The translations under genes and the position numbers were made by a program. Shown one piece after another: positions 16,156 to 23,530 of a DNA stretch of 23,530 nt (within the stretch, counting starts at the first letter, position 1; each line of letters opens with the position of its first letter). The stretch is taken from positions 1 through 23,530 of the forward strand of contig VSNO01000063.1 in NCBI GenBank assembly GCA_009774375.1, in the 5' to 3' direction. The notes under the pieces were generated by a model. It had not been told where the DNA came from and searched no databases. It saw nothing but the letters and a program-made list of their open reading frames with translations. The stretch is from Lachnospiraceae bacterium (GTDB lineage Bacteria; Bacillota; Clostridia; Lachnospirales; Lachnospiraceae).

Positions 16156-19100
16156 CTATGCTGCCCTGTATTTTCTGCGTTTGCGTCCATCGCTCAGGAC
16201 GAACAGCAAGATTGAAACACATGCCATACCGATCGCCGCGAACCACTTCGGATGAATCGGATCACCCGTCGCCGGTGTGGAGTCGAGCATATTACCCGCG
16301 ATCAGATTATTGGTGTCCACATAGATCACATATGGTGAGAAGTGCGGCGGTACGAACGATACGCATGCGATACCGTCAATCGTCGTAAATCTCGGTGTGA
16401 TCTGCTGCAGATTGCCATTGTCTGCCGCCGCGACACGCGCATTTCCGCCATACTGGATCAGCACATCCGGAATCGGCATCGTCACTGTGATATTCAGCCC
16501 TGTCGTGTCTGTGATCTTGTTCTGTCCTGTCGAATCATAGAGCGAAATATCCATCGGCAGGTACGCCAGTCCGTTCAGTGAACCGTATGTGTTTGTGAGC
16601 GCCTGTTCCACTGCCGCTGTCGCCTCTGGTGACTCCGTGATCCTGACAATAAAGTTGTCTGTGGATCCGCTCACCGCCAGTGAAGCCACATCGGTATTGG
16701 AGATACCGTTCTTTGTGATATAGATCCTGTTGCCGTTATCGCTGCCCGTTCCGCTTGCAGGATTGCTGACTGTGCCGTTTGTCCCTGTCGTCGATGTCGA
16801 ACTGCCCGGCCTGTTGGTCACCGTATTGGTCGTGGTATTTGTACCCGGTCTCCTTGACGGACCGTCATCATCATCGTCGTCATCGTCATTCGTCCTGGTC
16901 TTATAGTTTGCTGTCACCGTGACATCTGCCGCCGGCATCACGAACGATGTCGACACAGAGTTCGCATTGGCAAATCCCAGACCGGAATTGTTGGTCGTCC
17001 ATCTGGAGAACACCCTGCTGGAAGAATCCGGCGCATTGGCTGTGATATTGACTGTAGCGCCTGCTTCATACTCACCGCTTCCAGAACCGTAGTTTACTGT
17101 TACTTTGTATTTCTTACCACTGTCGCCGCCCGGTGTGTTTCCGCCTGGCTGTCCGCCCGATCCATCACTGAAATTCGCTGTCACTGTTACATTAGACGAC
17201 GGCATCACAAACGTTGTGGAGGATGATGTCGCACCCGCAAAGGATACCCCTGCTGTTGCTGTCGTCCAGTTGACAAAGGATGCCCCGGCATTTGGCTTGT
17301 TTGCTGTAATCGTTACAGTTGCACCCGGTTTGTATTGTCCGCTGCCTGTACCATTGTTGACAGTTACGGTGTAGGTGCCGTCTGGATTCGGGGTGTCAGT
17401 ACCGCCGCCGATCGCCGTGTTGGCTGTAACAACAACATTTGCATTTGGCATCGTGAAAGTAGTCGTAAAAATTGAAGGACTCGTAATCAATGCTGTATAT
17501 GTGCCTGGTGTAATCGTCCACACCTTAAAATTTGTCTCATTGTTCGCAATAACGGTTACTGTCGTACCACCTTTGAGCGTCGCCGGGAAAGTTGATATAA
17601 TCGTACCATTCACTAGCGCCTTTCCATTTTCGACAGTTAATGTATAATCATTCCCATCTGGAACAACCGATGTTGGATCCTCCTTGAAAGTCGCATAAAT
17701 ATCTCTGTCCTCTGTTACATCAGTATAAGTAGCCGCACCTGTAAGTGGATTACCATCTTTATCCAACACCTTAGGACATACCCAAGTATCAAACTTGTAT
17801 CCTGTTTTGACCGGGTCTGCTGGGGGCTGACTCAATGATGCACTCGTCTCACCATCTTTAACATCAACTATCTCGCTTGCAATCAATTTCCATGTATCAT
17901 CATAAAACCGAAGTGTATATGATTTTCCAAGTTCCGACCACTCAATTTTTTTGTCACCATAAGTTTTCTGCAGATCCAAGAAAGAATCATATGTGACACT
18001 TGTATCATTTGTTGCTTCATCCTCAAATTTAATACCCTTAATTGTTACATGACCTACACCACTAGTATCCTTCTCATCCAACATAAAGGCTTTTTGAGAA
18101 ATCTGACAATCCTTATTCGGAATCGTAAGTGTAAAACTCTCATCTACTCCACCAAAAGCAAAATCGCTTATATTACGAGTTCTCTCTGGAAGAACTACTG
18201 TTCTCAAATTATTACAATCGTTGAAAGTTCCTTCCATTATATTCCTTACATTCGATTTACTTAAGTCAATTTCGTAAACATTTTTATTATCTGCAAACGC
18301 ATATTTTGCTATGTCTGTAACTTGTGTCAACAAGGGATTCGTATCGGCAGTAATCACTGATGATCCATAATCTCCGTCTTTAACATCACTCCTTCCACGT
18401 CCCTCCAATCCTTGTACAATCTTATAACCACCATTACCATCTGCGGGTGATTTATCATAGAGTATCATATTCTCAAACTCATATTTTGTACTGTCTGCAG
18501 TGTCGATCCACCATAAACTTTTGCAATCCCGGAAAGGCTGTACTCCTACTTCATTCAACGCATTACCAATTGTTATTTCCTTTAGATTCTCATTACTGTC
18601 AAACCCATAGTCAGGAATCCTCTCGATCGCAGGCATTGTTACCCTGGTCAGATAATCATTTCCTCTCTGATTATGCTCTGTGTAATAATGGTCATTATAT
18701 TGCCGCCATATCAAACCCTTTATAGTATCATCTATTGGATTATTTTCTGTCGGCTCTGTCTTCTGACTTGTTTCATTAAAATAACCGCTGATCAATCCAG
18801 GAACTGTTTTTACTTCGTCTGTATTTATACCTTCATAACTTGAATATAACGACTTAACATCTTGATCTCCTGAACCATAAGGATTAAGATTCCTATCCCT
18901 CTTTTCATCACGCTCATATTCAACGGTAGTGTTCCCGTTTGTATCAGTATTCGCTTTTCTGGTGTAATCCAATGTCAAGTACTTTAAATCATTCGCATTT
19001 TCAGAGTTATTATAATACTCTCTGGCATCAATGCTTTCGATTCCCCTTGGCAAATACAAATTCAATGCCTGTTGTATCACTTCCGCTTCCGCATCCCACA

Positions 19101-22041
19101 TTGTCTCATAAGAAGAATAATCTACAGTTGTCTCTCTAACGCCATTCACTGCCTCAAACTTATCTGTAATACTATAATCCGACGTATTAACTTGATTATC
19201 CTGATTATACTGCTCCTGCATTGCATCCTTTAATGCCTTATTAACTGTGTCGATCTCTTCATAGTGTGGATAATCGATCAAGGTTACTTTCTCAGGAACT
19301 TTGGTATTATCAGATCTTGTAAATTCGTGGCTTCTAATCACAATCAGATTTAAAGGTGCATCCGTTTTATAGCATATACGGCTCTTTGTATTCAACATAC
19401 TCTCATTGTTTTCTGACATTGCAAGCTTAAAGGGTGCATAATCTGGATGAATTGCCCCATGGAAAATCAAATACTGCGACCCCGTTTTAAATGCATTCTC
19501 ATCAATTGTCAGCGCCTCCGCCCAGTAATTATCCTGTCCATACCATTCTGCTGTCTGGTTTTGGCTAAATACTACATTTTCAAGGCTAGAACAACCCGCA
19601 AATGCATTCTTTCCGATATAGCTTACCGCATCTCCAATCTGCACCCACTGCAGATTCGTTGCATTCCTGAAAGCCTCATCCTCAATTCTTCTAATTGAGT
19701 CATCTTTGATTATCAGCTCGCTGATCTTTCCTTTTAATTCATCATCAAAGCAGTCCTTACCAATTGCAACTACTTTATAGCCATTGTCACCTCCCACTCT
19801 ATCAGGTATCGTAATTGAAATATTATCGCCCAGCTTATCTTTGTTAGGGGTATACTTCACCAATGCTGCTTCTTTCGGACTTTCACTTATAACATCAATC
19901 CTGGCAATATATTGAGGGACGCCATCAACATCCTTCTGCTCTCCAATCTCATAATGTGTTCCAGCACTATCCTTAAACATGTACGGCACAATACCTTTGC
20001 CGCCATCGTAACCTGCCTGTGCTTTCCACGTTGTCTCTCGCGGCGTCGCTTTCGACCCTGTTGTAACTCCCTCAGCCGGTCCTGTCACAAAAAAGTCTGC
20101 ATTCATCACACCTTGAAATAATTCTTTCGGATCATAATCTGCAGTTTTTGCATCCTCTGGGAAAATCACATTTTTCAGTCCCGAACATCCTGCAAAAGTA
20201 CCATTTGGAATCATACTGTTCAGACTGCCCGGCAATGTTACAGTTTCAAGAAACCGCCTATTGGCAAGGACAAAGTCATATGTATCATTTTGTGGGTTTG
20301 TGGGATTATCATAATCTATATTTTTATTTTTTGCCGGGAAAATAAAATCCTTAAGCCCTTCCCCTCCACCATGATTTGCCTCAACTGCAAATGCTGCTTT
20401 CTTAATCCTAATCTCTTTATTTCCAGGAAATAAAACACTTCCCAACTCCAGACATCCATAAAATGCATAAGGCAATACCGTGATAGGCTCCTGCCCACCT
20501 TCTTTAAATTCCAAGTTAGTAAGCACTGAATTTGCAAAACATCCTGCGCCTACTGTTGTCACACTTTCTGGAATCCTAAAAGACGTAAGTTTTTTCACAT
20601 TTTCAAATGCCTGCTTTCCTATCGTCTTTAACTGAGGCGTGTTCCCTGTAAAACTGACTGTTTCCAGATAATTGCTCTCCTGAAAAGCCCTGTCCCCGAT
20701 AATCTTACAATCCTGTCCGATCGATATAATCCTCAACGCACTTTGTTTAAACGCTTCCTTGCCAATATAGCTTATCTCATCATCAATAGTCAGATTTTCG
20801 ACAATAGTATTTCCTTCAAAAGCATTACTCTTTATCCCTTCAATTTCTACTCTTCCACCAACCAGATATCTATCATTATCATTTTTCTGGTTACCTGCGG
20901 TAGACTCCCCATCCTTCAATTTGGGAATATACGCGTTCCCGCCACTGGGAAGCCCCACATTGACAAGCTCACATCCCGCCAACGTTTCACCAGAAGCCTT
21001 GTTATTATATATCGTATTTCTTATCATATAATCTGTCAATAACGTGAGTCCATTTTCTGCCCTCTCGCTAAACTGACCAAAGGACAACTCAAGTTTTTTA
21101 GCGCTATCATACTCCGCTTTTGTACTTCCATTCGTGTCCATCTTGTTTTTTATGTCATCCCAATTATTTTTGTCATTTTCTGTCGCTGTGTTATTACTGA
21201 TTTTTGTCTGAATCTCAGTAAGCGTTTTAATATAACCATCAATTTTACTATTATAATCACTAATTTCAGTTTGCTTAGCGGCATATGTATCAGGTGCACA
21301 AGTAGTAAAAACGTCCTGTACTTTATCTGAACTGTCTATCTTACTTAAATCATAGCCAATATAGTCCCTTGCATTCTGAAGCGAGAGTCCCGAACCACTA
21401 GCTGCCGTCAAAGTTCCGCTGTTACTGCTAAGACTGCCTTTCTCAAGAGTTCCCTGACTTGCATCAGCATTTATTTTCGAGAGTGAAAAAGAATCAAACT
21501 GTATTGCTGGACTTCCGTCAGCAGGAGTCGACGTTCCACCATTAGCTTGATAAGAATCTGTATCATTAAACTCCAATGCAAAACGGATATCCTTAAATGT
21601 ATCATTAAAAACGGTCATAAAGTCGCCATTCAACTCAACATAATTATAATAATCCAACTGTCGAATCCTCAATTCAGCCAGTGTCCGGGACATATTATCA
21701 TCATTTACAATCACAGCTTTATCTGAATTCTTCTTAACAGCAGTAAACAGATTTAAAAGTACATTATTCTCTATTCGCTGTATATTTAACTGATCAGCTG
21801 GTGTACTTGAAGGGCTGCCCTCATATGTATTCAAATCATACTTATCACCATAATCACCAGATGTATTTTTTATATCATCCGAATAATTCAAATCAGCAGT
21901 TGTATTATCTGCCCGCACTATATCCAGATTCTCCACCGGAATCGCCGCCACAACGACAGCCATGATCATGGTGAGCGCCGCGACTGTCCGCATGACTCTC
22001 CTTCTTAACTTATAGTTCTTTTTCCTTCTACTCTTTGCCAT
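16156..22041 (-). CDS. Giant BspA-like LRR surface protein (1961 aa) with InlB-type repeats and wall-sorting-like tail
   Basis: The start has a basic segment (KSRRKKNYKLRRR) and a hydrophobic helix to about residue 38, an export signal. Residues about 45-390 are an unassigned Asp/Asn/Ser-rich region with a helical stretch (about 215-310). Roughly 17 LRR_5 units span about 395-1345, broken by a non-LRR insert near 905-1090. Then come one Listeria-Bacteroides (Flg_new/InlB B-repeat) unit (about 1374-1458) and three divergent InlB-like repeats (from about 1466, 1557 and 1644, each ending F-x-MP-x-A/S-x-V-x-VTAN). An eight-Asp run (1719-1726), a Thr/Asn/Gly linker and a C-terminal domain (about 1770-1920) follow. 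The tail is TPATGD, a hydrophobic helix and GRKRRK, like a sortase signal. GGGGAG lies 7 nt before this ATG; a GTG at 22056 is less likely. First gene of the operon. Confidence 0.9.
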   Translation of the reverse strand: MAKSRRKKNYKLRRRVMRTVAALTMIMAVVVAAIPVENLDIVRADNTTADLNYSDDIKNTSGDYGDKYDLNTYEGSPSSTPADQLNIQRIENNVLLNLFTAVKKNSDKAVIVNDDNMSRTLAELRIRQLDYYNYVELNGDFMTVFNDTFKDIRFALEFNDTDSYQANGGTSTPADGSPAIQFDSFSLSKINADASQGTLEKGSLSSNSGTLTAASGSGLSLQNARDYIGYDLSKIDSSDKVQDVFTTCAPDTYAAKQTEISDYNSKIDGYIKTLTEIQTKISNNTATENDKNNWDDIKNKMDTNGSTKAEYDSAKKLELSFGQFSERAENGLTLLTDYMIRNTIYNNKASGETLAGCELVNVGLPSGGNAYIPKLKDGESTAGNQKNDNDRYLVGGRVEIEGIKSNAFEGNTIVENLTIDDEISYIGKEAFKQSALRIISIGQDCKIIGDRAFQESNYLETVSFTGNTPQLKTIGKQAFENVKKLTSFRIPESVTTVGAGCFANSVLTNLEFKEGGQEPITVLPYAFYGCLELGSVLFPGNKEIRIKKAAFAVEANHGGGEGLKDFIFPAKNKNIDYDNPTNPQNDTYDFVLANRRFLETVTLPGSLNSMIPNGTFAGCSGLKNVIFPEDAKTADYDPKELFQGVMNADFFVTGPAEGVTTGSKATPRETTWKAQAGYDGGKGIVPYMFKDSAGTHYEIGEQKDVDGVPQYIARIDVISESPKEAALVKYTPNKDKLGDNISITIPDRVGGDNGYKVVAIGKDCFDDELKGKISELIIKDDSIRRIEDEAFRNATNLQWVQIGDAVSYIGKNAFAGCSSLENVVFSQNQTAEWYGQDNYWAEALTIDENAFKTGSQYLIFHGAIHPDYAPFKLAMSENNESMLNTKSRICYKTDAPLNLIVIRSHEFTRSDNTKVPEKVTLIDYPHYEEIDTVNKALKDAMQEQYNQDNQVNTSDYSITDKFEAVNGVRETTVDYSSYETMWDAEAEVIQQALNLYLPRGIESIDAREYYNNSENANDLKYLTLDYTRKANTDTNGNTTVEYERDEKRDRNLNPYGSGDQDVKSLYSSYEGINTDEVKTVPGLISGYFNETSQKTEPTENNPIDDTIKGLIWRQYNDHYYTEHNQRGNDYLTRVTMPAIERIPDYGFDSNENLKEITIGNALNEVGVQPFRDCKSLWWIDTADSTKYEFENMILYDKSPADGNGGYKIVQGLEGRGRSDVKDGDYGSSVITADTNPLLTQVTDIAKYAFADNKNVYEIDLSKSNVRNIMEGTFNDCNNLRTVVLPERTRNISDFAFGGVDESFTLTIPNKDCQISQKAFMLDEKDTSGVGHVTIKGIKFEDEATNDTSVTYDSFLDLQKTYGDKKIEWSELGKSYTLRFYDDTWKLIASEIVDVKDGETSASLSQPPADPVKTGYKFDTWVCPKVLDKDGNPLTGAATYTDVTEDRDIYATFKEDPTSVVPDGNDYTLTVENGKALVNGTIISTFPATLKGGTTVTVIANNETNFKVWTITPGTYTALITSPSIFTTTFTMPNANVVVTANTAIGGGTDTPNPDGTYTVTVNNGTGSGQYKPGATVTITANKPNAGASFVNWTTATAGVSFAGATSSSTTFVMPSSNVTVTANFSDGSGGQPGGNTPGGDSGKKYKVTVNYGSGSGEYEAGATVNITANAPDSSSRVFSRWTTNNSGLGFANANSVSTSFVMPAADVTVTANYKTRTNDDDDDDDDGPSRRPGTNTTTNTVTNRPGSSTSTTGTNGTVSNPASGTGSDNGNRIYITKNGISNTDVASLAVSGSTDNFIVRITESPEATAAVEQALTNTYGSLNGLAYLPMDISLYDSTGQNKITDTTGLNITVTMPIPDVLIQYGGNARVAAADNGNLQQITPRFTTIDGIACVSFVPPHFSPYVIYVDTNNLIAGNMLDSTPATGDPIHPKWFAAIGMACVSILLFVLSDGRKRRKYRAA
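16864..16887. repeat. Asp-codon trinucleotide run
   Basis: Eight consecutive GAC/GAT codons (read on the minus strand) encode an Asp run between the last InlB-like repeat and the Thr/Asn-rich linker of the giant LRR protein. The mixed codons make it less slippage-prone than a pure triplet repeat. It may bind calcium or simply act as a spacer. Confidence 0.7.
17105..17650 (-). repeat. Three InlB-like repeat modules in the giant LRR gene
   Basis: Three diverged in-frame modules of about 85-90 codons begin with YTLTVENG, YTVTVNNG and YKVTVNYG. Each continues through a GA/GG-T-V-x-I-A-N core, a W-T segment and a FxMPxxxVxVTAN end. The last module runs on to about 16,905. The first module is AT-rich like the LRR part, while the second and third are GC-richer like the C-terminus, so a composition boundary falls within this array. 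Confidence 0.7.
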
Positions 22042-22056
22042 CTTGCTTCTCCCCAC

Positions 22057-22268
22057 TTCGTTATTTATATTCCCTTTGAATGCCAGTATTCTTTGCTGTC
22101 ACGATTTATATAAAATCACATTTTGGTCATCCCAGAAGTGACATTGTATCCCTGTATCTTACTCCTTATAGGCTGTTCACTGCGTCTGCACCAGACCTGC
22201 CGCTTTCACTGCTCATTCATGTTATTTTCTCCCTCATCCTTTACGTCAAAGCTTTGGGCAGACAGACT
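22057..22268 (-). promoter_or_regulatory. Leader and possible promoter of the LRR operon
   Basis: This 212-bp gap separates the Rpn gene stop from the giant LRR gene. The best promoter-like pair on the minus strand is TTGACG (22244-22249) and AATAAC (22221-22226), 17 bp apart, which would leave a leader of about 170 nt. A TTTTATATAAAT stretch nearer the gene is another -10 candidate but lacks a good -35. No terminator for the Rpn gene was seen, so read-through into the operon is possible. Confidence 0.35.
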
Positions 22269-23213
22269 TTACTGACAGATGGAATTTTTATAATATTCCA
22301 ATACCTTTTTATCGTCAAACTCACCATCACTGCAGTTCTTCTTATATTCCAGGACTGCTTCCTTGATACGCCCGATCAGTTCGATGCTTTCTTCCACTTC
22401 CTCTGCAATCTCTTCGTTTGTCCTGCCTTTCAGCATCTTCTTATATACCATTTTGATCAAGCGCAATATTTCGCCTTCCTCGCGGCCTTCCTCACGAAAC
22501 TGCTCCATGGTCTCTGCCTCATTATACTCCGTGATGCACATCTGCTTCACCTCCGCCTTGTTTGCAACCAGAAACTTTTTCAACCCGAACTCCTCCGGCA
22601 TGGCTTCCAGCGCACTGTCCACCGCAGACTCGATATCCATACCCTGATTGTTTCTGCGTATCTCCGCTATGAACCATGCATACTCCGAAAGCGGCCTGCA
22701 TGCCTCCATCAATTCCTTATTCTTTCCATAATTGATGTTGATCATCCGCACACGCACCTGTATGTCGGACTCGGCTTCCGCAGGCTTCCCGTCTTCTGTC
22801 AGGAACGCATCCTTTAATTCCAGTATGTCATCCTCCCTCTCCTCCATGCCGTTATAAAAGGTCACAAGCTTTGGCACCGGCAGGCGGATCTGTTTTGTAC
22901 TGTAAATATTCAGCCTGTTCATATGGATGTACCTGTCATAAAGACGCGCCGCATACATCAGCTTCCTCACCGGCATGTTGGGATTGTACGTGGACTGCTG
23001 CTCGTACATGTTTGCCGTATCCGTTATCAGGAATGACATGTCATTTTTCATCCCCATATACAGGATATCCTCCATTGTCATGATCTCTATGTCCTCCGGA
23101 TCTGTGTGGGAGGAGCCGTTTACCGCGTTGTACAGGCTCAGTGTCCATTCTTTTCTCTCCGGCCTGCCAAAGATGAATGAAAACAGCCGGTCCTTGTATT
23201 TTGTATTGATCAT
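22269..23213 (-). CDS. Rpn-family recombination-promoting nuclease / putative transposase (PD-(D/E)XK)
   Basis: The 314-aa protein matches the clostridial Rpn (PDDEXK_2-type) family. It opens with KYKDRLFSFIFGRPERKEW and LYNAVNGSSHTDPEDIEI. The nuclease core follows, with MGMKNDMSFLI and MYEQQSTYNPNMP supplying the Asp and the E-x-Q pair. Further typical segments are PVPKLVTFYNG, FIAEIRRNN and AVDSALEAMPEEFGLKK. The C-terminus is Glu/Arg/Lys-rich and helical (FREEGREEGEILRLI), as in the family. E. coli relatives cut DNA and raise RecA-independent recombination. The N-terminus looks complete, but the ribosome site is weak (GCGGGG, about 8-9 nt before ATG). A broken paralogue stops 3 bp upstream, and the LRR operon follows downstream. 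Confidence 0.88.
   Translation of the reverse strand: MINTKYKDRLFSFIFGRPERKEWTLSLYNAVNGSSHTDPEDIEIMTMEDILYMGMKNDMSFLITDTANMYEQQSTYNPNMPVRKLMYAARLYDRYIHMNRLNIYSTKQIRLPVPKLVTFYNGMEEREDDILELKDAFLTEDGKPAEAESDIQVRVRMININYGKNKELMEACRPLSEYAWFIAEIRRNNQGMDIESAVDSALEAMPEEFGLKKFLVANKAEVKQMCITEYNEAETMEQFREEGREEGEILRLIKMVYKKMLKGRTNEEIAEEVEESIELIGRIKEAVLEYKKNCSDGEFDDKKVLEYYKNSICQ
22508..22627. repeat. 120-bp direct repeat, copy 1 (inside the Rpn gene)
   Basis: This stretch encodes the AVDSALEAMPEEFGLKK to EYNEAET segment of the Rpn nuclease. It matches 23237-23356 over the same length with five mismatches by eye (about 96% identical), in the same orientation. Confidence 0.9.
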
Positions 23214-23216
23214 ATT

Positions 23217-23399
23217 TTATGCCCCGCTGTGCTTTGTGGTCTCTGCCTCATTATACTCCGTGATGCACATCTGCTTCACCTCCGCCTTGTTTGCTATCAA
23301 TAACTTTTTCAACCCGAACTCTTCCGGCATGGCTTCCAGCGCACTGTCCACCGCAGCATTGTTCCACTTCCACGACATGCCGTCGCGTAGAGCGATCAC
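23217..23399 (-). pseudogene. Fragment of a second Rpn-family gene
   Basis: About 40 codons match residues 194-233 or so of the neighbouring Rpn protein (AVDSALEAMPEEFGLKK, then LIANKAEVKQMCITEYNEAE). The nuclease core, N-terminus and Glu/Arg-rich tail are missing: the reading frame leaves homology after AET and stops at KHSGA, 3 bp before the intact gene's start. The sequence before the match (MIALRDGMSWKW) is not recognisable Rpn. Most likely it is a tandem paralogue reduced by deletions at both ends. Confidence 0.8.
23237..23356. repeat. 120-bp direct repeat, copy 2 (inside the Rpn fragment)
   Basis: Partner of 22508-22627. Four of the five differences cluster within nine bases (GCAACCAGAA against GCTATCAATA), with one more later (CTCCTCC against CTCTTCC). 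The repeats are 729 bp apart, so recombination between them would delete most of the intact Rpn gene. Confidence 0.9.
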
Positions 23400-23410
23400 T
23401 TATATTATCG

Positions 23411-23530
23411 TCATATTTCCCACATCTGATTAGCTTTTGCCTCGAGCCCGCTTATGGAAGATTCTGCAGGAATTTTGTTATTCCGCATTGCCATAAACAT
23501 TCTACTGAACGGTTTACATATATTATATAT
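23411..23530 (-). CDS. Possible 3' end of an unidentified gene running off the window
   Basis: A minus-strand frame is open from the window edge to a TGA at 23411 (39 codons). It contains MFMAMRNNKIPAESSISGLE and ends NQMWEI. I do not recognise it, and a frame this short can be chance. It could be the tail of a larger gene whose rest lies beyond 23530, or a remnant linked to the Rpn duplication. The sequence between it and the Rpn fragment shows no hairpin. Confidence 0.25.
   Translation of the reverse strand: MYNICKPFSRMFMAMRNNKIPAESSISGLEAKANQMWEI

Noticed and set aside
16083..16190. N-terminal extension of the 635-aa LRR gene to 16190
   Set aside because: It would overlap the end of the giant LRR gene and read through the 19-bp hairpin. 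The ATG at 16082 has a ribosome site and begins a signal peptide.
16905..17650. Diversity-generating retroelement variable region at the giant gene's C-terminal part
   Set aside because: No reverse transcriptase, template repeat or C-type lectin-like domain is visible in the window. The repeats are diverged protein modules.
22080..22817. 245-codon plus-strand frame with a hydrophobic start
   Set aside because: It overlaps the Rpn gene on the other strand, and its start has no ribosome site. The hydrophobic look comes from AT-rich leader sequence.
22508..23356. Insertion sequence with the 120-bp repeats as ends
   Set aside because: The repeats are direct, lie within coding sequence, and encode part of the Rpn protein. 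No terminal inverted repeats were seen, so a partial gene duplication fits better.
1..23530. CRISPR array, tRNA or rRNA genes
   Set aside because: No regularly spaced short repeats and no cloverleaf or rRNA-like sequence were noticed on reading either strand; short RNA genes could still be missed by eye.

Overview
The window looks like chromosomal DNA of a gut-type Lachnospiraceae/Clostridiales Firmicute. This rests on protein families only: a clostridial Rpn-family nuclease, BspA-like LRR_5 surface proteins, a Re-type citrate synthase beside an IDH1/2-like isocitrate dehydrogenase, strong AGGAGG ribosome sites, and a mid-range GC content. No rRNA, tRNA, CRISPR array, phage or complete insertion sequence was seen.

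Layout. (1) 1-3145, plus strand: a TTGATT-17-TATAAT promoter drives an ABC-F ATPase and, 15 bp later, a stand-alone 5'-3' exonuclease, ending at a 14-bp terminator hairpin. (2) 3153-6615, minus strand: an apparent operon Re-citrate synthase > GntR/FCD regulator > NADP isocitrate dehydrogenase, which would make citrate and 2-oxoglutarate for glutamate synthesis. Its promoter (TTGACA-17-TACAAT) carries a TTGTATACAA palindrome over the -10, a likely operator for the regulator encoded inside the operon. (3) 6635-7636, minus: a subtilisin-family protease without a signal peptide, with a long-spaced 10-bp inverted repeat just before its ribosome site. (4) 7684-11733, minus: an ABC exporter operon (LolD/MacB-type ATPase > membrane-anchored beta-sandwich protein > MacB/FtsX-type permease) with its own promoter and terminator. 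(5) 11754-22268, minus: a roughly 10-kb surface-protein operon of three LRR_5 proteins (1961, 635 and 457 aa) and one secreted SH3-like protein, ending in a terminator. (6) 22269-23530, minus: an Rpn-family nuclease preceded by a broken paralogue that shares a 120-bp repeat with it.

The most notable region is 7.7-23.4 kb. The giant LRR protein has an AT-rich ectodomain (about 17.45-21.91 kb) between a signal peptide and a C-terminal anchor of higher GC, as if the exposed part had been exchanged as a cassette. A perfect 19-bp hairpin separates it from the next gene. The co-oriented exporter next door has a CARDB/COG1361-like protein where a MacA-type adaptor would be expected. Whether the LRR proteins, SH3 protein and exporter form one surface system is inference from co-location; no experiment or database search was available.
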